From Pseudomonas sp. GD03858 (lineage in GTDB: Bacteria; Pseudomonadota; Gammaproteobacteria; Pseudomonadales; Pseudomonadaceae), in assembly GCF_029840925.1 (NCBI RefSeq), contig NZ_JAOCDM010000009.1:25504-89503 (forward strand): a DNA stretch of 64,000 nt. The letters run 5' to 3'. Both the position numbers and the translations under genes were made by a program. Every line of letters starts with the position of its first letter. Position 1 is the first letter of the stretch. The notes beneath the pieces were generated by a model, which saw only the letters and a program-made list of their open reading frames with translations, was not told the DNA's origin and made no database searches. This document shows positions 58,211-64,000 of the stretch, one piece after another.

Positions 58211-60517
58211 ATGGTTCGATATAAGTTGCCGTTTAATGGTCGAGGACTTTTGCCGGGCGCTAATGTTTTTTTTATGTCATTTCTGGTAGTGGCGCCTTGC
58301 GCTCAGGCAGCGATCTTGAATAGCGAGGAAAGAACACTCAACGCTGCCGATCCTATTGAAAACTTTATACTGCAAGATGCGTCGACTCTGACAATGACGT
58401 CTGGCTCCAATACTTTGGATGTGTATGCGTCACAATCCACGCTTGACGTCGATGGCGGCACCATCTCTGGTGGTAGTTTGACTGCTGTTCAGTTGTTCGG
58501 TAGTCGTGCGAGCTTGAACAACGCTACGTTGGTGTCCACGGGTAGTACCGGCTTGTCGATTGCTCGTGAAAATGGTGTCGTATCCAGTGCCTCGGTGAAT
58601 GGGAGTAGTATCACTGGTGCTGGTATCGGTGTGCGTATCACGAGTGGCAGCACCCTGACGATGAGCGGTTCGACGGTTCAGGCGACCGATCCCGCTGGGA
58701 GAGGACTGCTGCTGCTGGGCGGTAGCGCCAATGTGTCAGGAGGCTCGATCACCGGGGGGAGCATAGGGATCCAGATACGTCGAGAGTCCGCGAACACCCC
58801 GAATGCTTCCGAACTCGTTCTCGATGGTACTTCGGTATCTGGGCAGACCGGTGCGGCAATACAGGTCAGCAACGATTCCACCGCCATGCTCACGCTGCGC
58901 AACGGCGTCGCGCTGAGTGCTGGTAACGGTATTCTGCTGGACGTGCAAGAACGGGGGACGGCGACCGTAGTGGTGGAGACCTCCGGCCTGTCGGGCAATG
59001 TGCAAGTGGCTGACGGTGCGGCACTTGATCTCTCGCTCGAGCACGCGGCACTCGATGGCAACATCAGCGCGGGCGCCAACAGCGATGTAAAGGTAGCGTT
59101 GAGCAACAGCAGTGGTCTGAACGGCAACGTGGAAAACCTGCAGGTCCTGTCGCTCGACAGGGGATCGAGCTTCACTGGTACTGCGGTCAATGTCGGAAGG
59201 CTGTCAGTCGGTGATACGTCCCGCTGGACATTGAACGGCAACAGTAGCGCAACCGACCTGAGTCTCGAGGGGGGGACGGTCGTTTTCGGTGATGGTGCCA
59301 GTTTCCATGACCTCACTGTCGCCAACCTTTCCGGTAACGGAAGCTTTCACATGAGCGGCGACTTTGTCAGCGGCCAGGCTGACCAGTTGATCGTCACGGG
59401 CACCTCCAGCGGCAACCATGGCCTGCTGGTGACCAGCAGCGGACAGGAGGCCAGCGTCGAGAACATGCGCCTGGTTCAAACGGCCGATGGCGGAGCCCAG
59501 TTTCACCTGCTCAACAGCGGCGATAGGGTGGAAGCAGGGGCTTATCAATACGCGTTGAAGCAGGATGGCAACGATTGGATTCTGGACCGCGAAACCCGCA
59601 CCATCGCGCCAATCACCCTGACCGCCATGGCCCTGTTCAACACCCCGATCACCGTGGCCTACGGCGAGCTGAGCTCGCTGCGCAGCCGCATGGGTGAATT
59701 GCGCTACAGCGAAGGCCGCAACGCCGGCCTGTGGATGCGTGCCTATGGCAACCAGTACAACGTCGCCAGCGGCGGCACGGGCACCGGCTACCAGCAGAAC
59801 CAGCGCGGCATGAGCTTCGGTGCCGACCTGCAACTGGGCGAAAGTGACTGGTTGCTGGGCGTGCTGGCGGGCAGCAGCCGCTCCGACCTGAACCTTGACC
59901 ATGGCTCCTCGGGCAAGGTCGACAGCTACTACGTGGGCGGCTATGCCACCTGGCTGGATCGCCAGACGGGTTACTACGTCGATACCGTGGTCAAGTACAA
60001 CCGCTATCAGAACGATGCCACGGTCGGCATGAGCGATCACTCGCGGGCCAAGGGCGACTATGACACCCATGGCCTGAGCGGCTCGGTCGAGGTGGGCAAG
60101 CACATCAAGCTCAGCGATGGCTATTTCATCGAGCCGTTCGCTCAGGTGGCCAGCGCCGTGGTGGCCGGCAAGGACTACTCCTTCAGCAACGGCCTGCACG
60201 CCGATGGCGACACGGCCAAGTCGTTGCTGGGCAAGGTGGGCGCCACCGTGGGCAAGACCATTGCGCTCGATGGCGGCGGCATGCTCCAACCCTACGTGAA
60301 GGCGGCTTATGCGCATGAGTTCGCCCAGCGCAACGAGGTGCAGGTCAACGACAACGTGTTCAACAACGACCTGTCCGGCTCGCGTGGTGAACTGGGGGCC
60401 GGCGTGGCCTGGGCGCTGTCGAAGCAGTTCCAGGTGCACGCCGACGTGGAGTACAGCAATGGCAAGCACATCGAGCAGCCGTATGGCGTAAACGTAGGCG
60501 TGCGTTATGAGTTCTGA
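58211..60517 (+). CDS. Type Va autotransporter, pertactin-like passenger
   Basis: 768 residues. A long signal peptide (about residues 1-36, ending ..VVAPCAQA|AILN) is followed by a beta-helix passenger (about 40-460) of short repeats with many SGGS/GS and LSGNV units. A linker and C-terminal autotransporter beta-barrel (about 500-768) end VNVGVRYEF with the terminal Phe needed for BamA recognition. No protease or lipase motif is seen, so an adhesin is most likely. Passenger DNA is AT-richer than the barrel DNA. An alternative TTG start at 58205 has better AGGGAC spacing. It overlaps the convergent thioredoxin gene by 13 bases. Confidence 0.9.
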   Translation: MVRYKLPFNGRGLLPGANVFFMSFLVVAPCAQAAILNSEERTLNAADPIENFILQDASTLTMTSGSNTLDVYASQSTLDVDGGTISGGSLTAVQLFGSRASLNNATLVSTGSTGLSIARENGVVSSASVNGSSITGAGIGVRITSGSTLTMSGSTVQATDPAGRGLLLLGGSANVSGGSITGGSIGIQIRRESANTPNASELVLDGTSVSGQTGAAIQVSNDSTAMLTLRNGVALSAGNGILLDVQERGTATVVVETSGLSGNVQVADGAALDLSLEHAALDGNISAGANSDVKVALSNSSGLNGNVENLQVLSLDRGSSFTGTAVNVGRLSVGDTSRWTLNGNSSATDLSLEGGTVVFGDGASFHDLTVANLSGNGSFHMSGDFVSGQADQLIVTGTSSGNHGLLVTSSGQEASVENMRLVQTADGGAQFHLLNSGDRVEAGAYQYALKQDGNDWILDRETRTIAPITLTAMALFNTPITVAYGELSSLRSRMGELRYSEGRNAGLWMRAYGNQYNVASGGTGTGYQQNQRGMSFGADLQLGESDWLLGVLAGSSRSDLNLDHGSSGKVDSYYVGGYATWLDRQTGYYVDTVVKYNRYQNDATVGMSDHSRAKGDYDTHGLSGSVEVGKHIKLSDGYFIEPFAQVASAVVAGKDYSFSNGLHADGDTAKSLLGKVGATVGKTIALDGGGMLQPYVKAAYAHEFAQRNEVQVNDNVFNNDLSGSRGELGAGVAWALSKQFQVHADVEYSNGKHIEQPYGVNVGVRYEF

Positions 60518-60891
60518 CGCGAAGTCTCTTCGCTTGCGTACTTGAGTGAAGCAAGTTCGTGCTGGATGGTGTCCAGGTTGGTCGTGAATATGACCTTGCG
60601 TTCCTGGCCAGGGGCGAGAAGTATCTGGGTTGGCAGATACTTCACGTCCCACTCCTGGAACAACAGCGTCAGTTCATCATCCAGTTGCTGGTCATCACCG
60701 CAGGTGTCGACATTGAACTCATAGAACTCGCACCCCTGCGTAATGCCGGCTAACGCCACCAGCTTTGGATGGAGCGCCTTGCAGGGTGGGCATTGGTCGG
60801 AGTGGATGAGCAACAGAGTGGGCACGCCAGGGTGATCCCGCGTTACCAGGGAGACAAGCGCTTCTAGATCAGTCAACGCAACCATGGCCAT
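60505..60891 (-). CDS. Thioredoxin-like protein
   Basis: 128 residues with a thioredoxin fold. The active site is SDQCPPCKALHPKL (CPPC, less reducing than CGPC), and the cis-Pro strand is VKYLPTQILLAP. There is no signal peptide, so it is cytoplasmic. It lacks the usual N-terminal Phe-Trp segment, which suggests a specialised partner. GGAG lies 8 bases before the ATG. Its 3' end overlaps the autotransporter end on the other strand. Confidence 0.85.
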   Translation of the reverse strand: MAMVALTDLEALVSLVTRDHPGVPTLLLIHSDQCPPCKALHPKLVALAGITQGCEFYEFNVDTCGDDQQLDDELTLLFQEWDVKYLPTQILLAPGQERKVIFTTNLDTIQHELASLKYASEETSRQNS

Positions 60892-60981
60892 ACAGTGTGC
60901 TCCGATATGTCAGAGGAGCTCGTATTCAACGCCTTGGTCGCTACGCGCGAAACTGGCAAAAATATCAGTTTCTCGAATGGC

Positions 60982-62013
60982 TCAGACGTGCCCAGCATTC
61001 CACCGCCGAAACAACGGCTCGGCCAGAAACAGCACGAACAACAACCGCATCACCTGCAACGCCGTCACCAACGGTACCGACAATTGCAGGGTCTCCGCCG
61101 TCAGGCTCATCTCTGCGATGCCACCTGGCATCATCCCCAAGGTCAGCGAGCGCAGGTCCAGGTGCGTAAGCAGGCTCAACGCCCAAGCCGCGCCAGCGGC
61201 GATCAGCATGCACAAGCCCGTGGCCAGCAAGGTACGGCCGAGGAACGACGGCGCGCGGCGGAAGAACGCCCGGTTGAAGTGGCAGGCCAGGCCGCTGCCG
61301 ATCAGCCACTGGCCGATCTGGCTGGCGCCATTGGGCAGGCCGATCTGCAGATTGCCGGCAAGGCTCACCGTGGCCGCCACCAGCAAAGGCCCGAACAGCC
61401 ACGGGTTGGGTTGACGCAGGCGTTGCCAGATCAGCGCCACGCCCACGCCCAGCGGCGCGATCAGCGCCAGCCAGCCCCAGCTGACGCTGCCGGAATGATT
61501 CAGCGGCACGCCATCACCCAGCAGCAGCTTGAACAGCGCTGGCACGCACAGCACCACCGCCAGCACCCGCAGGCTCTGCGCCGCGGCCACCTGGCTGAGC
61601 ACCGCGCCATTGCGCGCGCCGAGATTGACCATCTCGCCCGAGCCGCCGGGCATGCTGGCGAAGAAGGCCGTGGCGCGGTCTTCGCCGGTGCGTCGCAGCA
61701 GCCACACGCTGATCACGCTGGAGAGGGTGGTGAACAGCGCGCCGAAGAAGATCAGCGCGAAGTGGCTGGCTACCTGCTCGATCACCGCCGGGGTGAAGTG
61801 CAGGCCGATGCCGATGCCGATGATCCATTGCCCGCACTTGCGGCCATTGGGGATTTCGCTGAGCTGCCACGGCGTCAGGCAGCGCACCAGGATGATCGCC
61901 AGCAGCGAACCGACCATCCATGGCAAAGGCCAGCCGACCAGGCTGGCGGCGAAACCGCCAGCGAGACCGACCAGCCCGGTGGCCCAGAACAGTGGCAACG
62001 ACCGGTCAGGCAT
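60982..62013 (-). CDS. AbrB-family membrane protein (duplicated transporter-like)
   Basis: 343 residues with about 10 hydrophobic segments arranged as two related halves (SLVGWPLPWMVGSLLAIILV and LQIGLPNGASQIGQWLIGSG). This matches the 'AbrB/ammonia monooxygenase' membrane-protein duplication family, which is unrelated to the AbrB transcription factor. Function is not established; transport is inferred from topology. The start at 62013 overlaps the end of tctA by 8 bases, so it belongs to the tct transcription unit. Confidence 0.82.
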   Translation of the reverse strand: MPDRSLPLFWATGLVGLAGGFAASLVGWPLPWMVGSLLAIILVRCLTPWQLSEIPNGRKCGQWIIGIGIGLHFTPAVIEQVASHFALIFFGALFTTLSSVISVWLLRRTGEDRATAFFASMPGGSGEMVNLGARNGAVLSQVAAAQSLRVLAVVLCVPALFKLLLGDGVPLNHSGSVSWGWLALIAPLGVGVALIWQRLRQPNPWLFGPLLVAATVSLAGNLQIGLPNGASQIGQWLIGSGLACHFNRAFFRRAPSFLGRTLLATGLCMLIAAGAAWALSLLTHLDLRSLTLGMMPGGIAEMSLTAETLQLSVPLVTALQVMRLLFVLFLAEPLFRRWNAGHV

Positions 62014-63520
62014 CGGCCATGGCCCGGCGCTGCAGGGCACGTTTGCGCCAGATGCGCAGCAGTGGCAGGCTCAGCATGCAGAACACCAGGACCCACACAC
62101 CCATGCTGATCGGGCTCGACCAGAGGATGCCCAGTTCACCATTGGAGATCGACAGCGCGCGGCGCAGGTTCTGCTCCATCAGCCCGCCGAGGATGAAGCC
62201 CAGCAGGATCGGCGACAGCGGGAAGTCCAGCTTGCGCAGGATGTAGCCCATGATGCCGATGCCGACCATCAGGAACAGGTCGAAGGTGGTGGCATGCACC
62301 GCGTACACACCGATCGCGGTGATGATCGCGATCACCGGCACCAGTGCCCAGTTCGGCACGGCGAGGATGCGGGTGAAGACACGGATCATCGGCACGTTGA
62401 GGATGATCAGCATCAGGTTGGCGATGAACAGCGAGGCGATCAGGCCCCAGACGATGTCCGGCTGTTGTTCGAACAGCAGCGGACCGGGGGTGATGTTGTA
62501 CAGGGTCAGCGCGCCGATCATCACCGCGGTGGTGCCCGAGCCGGGCACGCCGAGGGTCAGCATCGGCACCAGGGCGCCGCAGCAGGAGGCGCCGATGGCG
62601 GTTTCCGGCGCGGCCAGGCCACGGGCGTCGCCCTTGCCGAACTTGCCTTTGTCGCCGGCGATGCGTTTTTCGGTCATGTAGGCCACGGCACTGGCCAGGG
62701 TCGCGCCGGCGCCCGGCAACACGCCCATGAAGAAGCCCAGCAGGCCGCAACGGATGTTGACGAAGAACACCGACGCCGCTTCCTTGAGGTTGAACAGCAT
62801 GCGCCCGGTGGCCTTGACCGCCACGTGACCGTGATGGGTCTTTTCCAGCAGCAGCAGGATCTCGCTGATGGAGAACAGGCCCAGCACCAGCACCACGAAC
62901 TGGATGCCGTCGGCCAGGTGCACGCTGTCGCCGGTGAAGCGGTACACGCCACTGTTGGCATCGATGCCGACTGCCGACAGGAACAGGCCGATCAGCGCGG
63001 CGATGAAGGTTTTCAAGGGCTTGTCACCGGCCATGCCGCCGAGGGCGACGATGGCGAACACCATCAGCACGAAGTACTCCGCCGGGCCGAAGGCGATCGC
63101 CCATTTCGCCAGCAGCGGGGCGAACAGCACCATGCCGCAGGTGGCGATGAAGGCGCCGATGAACGAACTCCAGGCCGACAGCGACAGGGCCACGCCGGCC
63201 AGGCCGCTGCGGGCCATGGGGTAGCCGTCGAGGGTGGTCATCACGGTAGAGGCTTCGCCAGGGATGTTCAGCAGGATCGAGCTGATCCGCCCGCCGTATT
63301 CGCAGCCCAGGTACACGGCTGCCAGCAGGATCAGCGCCGACTCAGGCGGCAGGCCGAGGGCGAAGGCGATGGGGATCAGCAGGGCCACGCCGTTGATCGG
63401 GCCCAGGCCCGGCAGCAGGCCGACCACGGTGCCGATCAGGGTGCCGGTGAGGGCGGTGACCAGGTTGTACGGGCTCAGGGCGACGCCGAAGCCCTGGCCC
63501 AGGTAGCTCAAGGTATCCAT
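62006..63520 (-). CDS. tctA: Tripartite tricarboxylate transporter, large membrane subunit TctA
   Basis: 504 residues with about 12 membrane segments. The TctA signature GLLPGLGPINGVALLIPIAF and YLGCEYGGRISSILLNIPGE are clear. Another conserved region is GALVPMLTLGVPGSGTTAVM. It is the channel-forming subunit of the TTT (TctCBA) secondary transporter for citrate-like tricarboxylates, using a periplasmic binding protein (TctC). Three bases separate it from tctB. The upstream tctC should lie beyond the right edge of the window. Confidence 0.94.
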   Translation of the reverse strand: MDTLSYLGQGFGVALSPYNLVTALTGTLIGTVVGLLPGLGPINGVALLIPIAFALGLPPESALILLAAVYLGCEYGGRISSILLNIPGEASTVMTTLDGYPMARSGLAGVALSLSAWSSFIGAFIATCGMVLFAPLLAKWAIAFGPAEYFVLMVFAIVALGGMAGDKPLKTFIAALIGLFLSAVGIDANSGVYRFTGDSVHLADGIQFVVLVLGLFSISEILLLLEKTHHGHVAVKATGRMLFNLKEAASVFFVNIRCGLLGFFMGVLPGAGATLASAVAYMTEKRIAGDKGKFGKGDARGLAAPETAIGASCCGALVPMLTLGVPGSGTTAVMIGALTLYNITPGPLLFEQQPDIVWGLIASLFIANLMLIILNVPMIRVFTRILAVPNWALVPVIAIITAIGVYAVHATTFDLFLMVGIGIMGYILRKLDFPLSPILLGFILGGLMEQNLRRALSISNGELGILWSSPISMGVWVLVFCMLSLPLLRIWRKRALQRRAMADA

Positions 63521-63523
63521 GTG

Positions 63524-63982
63524 TCAGTTCTCCAGTACGGCGAGCAGGCCGAGGGGCAGGGGGACGTCCATCACGCGGTCGAACAGCCAGTAGAGGAAGA
63601 CGCTCATGCCCACCACCACGACCGCGCTGTGCAGCCAGCGGCCGCCGTACAGACGGGCCATGGGCACGCCGACCAGAATGGCGCTGAGGATGAAGCCCAG
63701 GGCTTCGAAGGTGCTGGCGAAGACGATCAGCAGGCCGACGCAGGCGCTGATCTTGATCAGGGTCTGGCGGTCCAGCTCCGGCTCGTCGTCCTTGCGCACG
63801 ATGGGCGTGGGGCGGATCGCCAGGTACAAAAGGCCCAGGCTCATCAGGCCGAGCATCAGCAGCGGGTAGGCGCGCGGGCCCACCGGTTCGTAGGAGAAGG
63901 CGGCCTGGTAGGGCCAGGCCATCACGGCCAGCACGGCGCACAGCGCCAGCAGGGCCAGGGCGAAGAGGCGTTGCAGGATCAT
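63524..63982 (-). CDS. tctB: Tripartite tricarboxylate transporter, small membrane subunit TctB
   Basis: 152 residues with four hydrophobic segments (residues about 5-23, 34-54, 73-98 and 115-135). The first helix LFALALLALCAVLAVMAWPY is typical of TctB. It assembles with TctA in the inner membrane. A TGA on the minus strand at 63993-63995 may be the end of tctC, which would put 10 bases between tctC and tctB, but too little of tctC is present to call it. Confidence 0.92.
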   Translation of the reverse strand: MILQRLFALALLALCAVLAVMAWPYQAAFSYEPVGPRAYPLLMLGLMSLGLLYLAIRPTPIVRKDDEPELDRQTLIKISACVGLLIVFASTFEALGFILSAILVGVPMARLYGGRWLHSAVVVVGMSVFLYWLFDRVMDVPLPLGLLAVLEN

Positions 63983-64000
63983 GGAAGAATCCTCATGGTT

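Noticed and set aside
63983..64000. Possible 3' end of tctC
   Set aside because: A TGA is visible on the minus strand, but only one or two codons would be inside the window, too little to support a feature.

Overview
The window is about 64 kb of high-GC gammaproteobacterial chromosome and almost certainly comes from the Pseudomonas putida group. The evidence is a run of recognisable genes in a familiar order: the end of the pca (protocatechuate) cluster, the ttgABC/ttgR solvent and antibiotic efflux locus with its operator, a dicarboxylate-type MFS transporter with a DctB/DctD-like two-component system, bglX, phaG, ung and tctAB. Dozens of intergenic copies of the P. putida-type REP palindrome (core GGGAGCGGGCTTGCCC) support this. 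No phage, IS transposase, CRISPR array or rRNA was seen. There is one tRNA, Gly with anticodon CCC.

Layout. 1-4.2 kb: pcaD tail, pcaC, a DUF962 membrane protein, a Crp/Fnr regulator, a LysR regulator and an OprD-family porin. 4.6-11.2 kb: ttgABC and divergent ttgR with the TtgR operator between them. 11.3-22.4 kb: a DHA2 MFS pump, oxaloacetate decarboxylase, LysR/MBL-fold and NAD-binding genes, a LysR with an AruI-like ThDP enzyme, an AraC regulator with an ABM monooxygenase, a flavin reductase and a secreted tandem-repeat protein. 22.8-31.1 kb: a Fic protein, the sigma-54-dependent transporter with its two-component system, and bglX. 31.3-34.3 kb: a TPM-domain protein, a methyltransferase and a HicA-like/HTH gene pair. 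34.3-46.4 kb: an iron-uptake region with two FecI/FecR/TonB-receptor surface-signalling cassettes facing away from each other. One receptor is heme-type; the other is siderophore-type and is followed by a periplasmic esterase. A SIR2-like DUF4917 gene and a GlpQ-type phosphodiesterase lie between the cassettes. 46.4-54.2 kb: HigB2/HigA2 toxin-antitoxin, a SulP transporter, tRNA-Gly, phaG, rsuA, a CWC protein, a Tyr/Arg-rich lipoprotein, an HIBCH-like hydratase and ung. 54.3-60.5 kb: an AT-richer accessory locus with two large Ig-like proteins of unknown function and an autotransporter. 60.5-64 kb: a thioredoxin-like protein, an AbrB-family membrane protein and tctA/tctB.

Working together. Aromatic catabolism (pca), porin, efflux, dicarboxylate and tricarboxylate uptake and mcl-PHA precursor supply (phaG) form the usual nutrient and stress repertoire of a soil pseudomonad. 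The iron region is built for using heme and foreign siderophores: each cassette has a putative Fur box, an ECF sigma factor, an anti-sigma factor and a receptor with an N-terminal signalling domain.

Most novel-looking parts: the HicA-like/HTH operon (33.4-34.3 kb), whose upstream palindrome overlaps a TTGACA hexamer; the two-gene Ig-like locus beside a mosaic autotransporter (54.3-60.5 kb); a Fic gene whose start codon lies in a four-fold alternating operator; the AEDGFDRT repeat protein; the SIR2-like DUF4917 gene; and a 140-bp MITE-like element abutting the stop codon of the MFS pump. All assignments come from reading the sequence and remembered family features. No database search was run.
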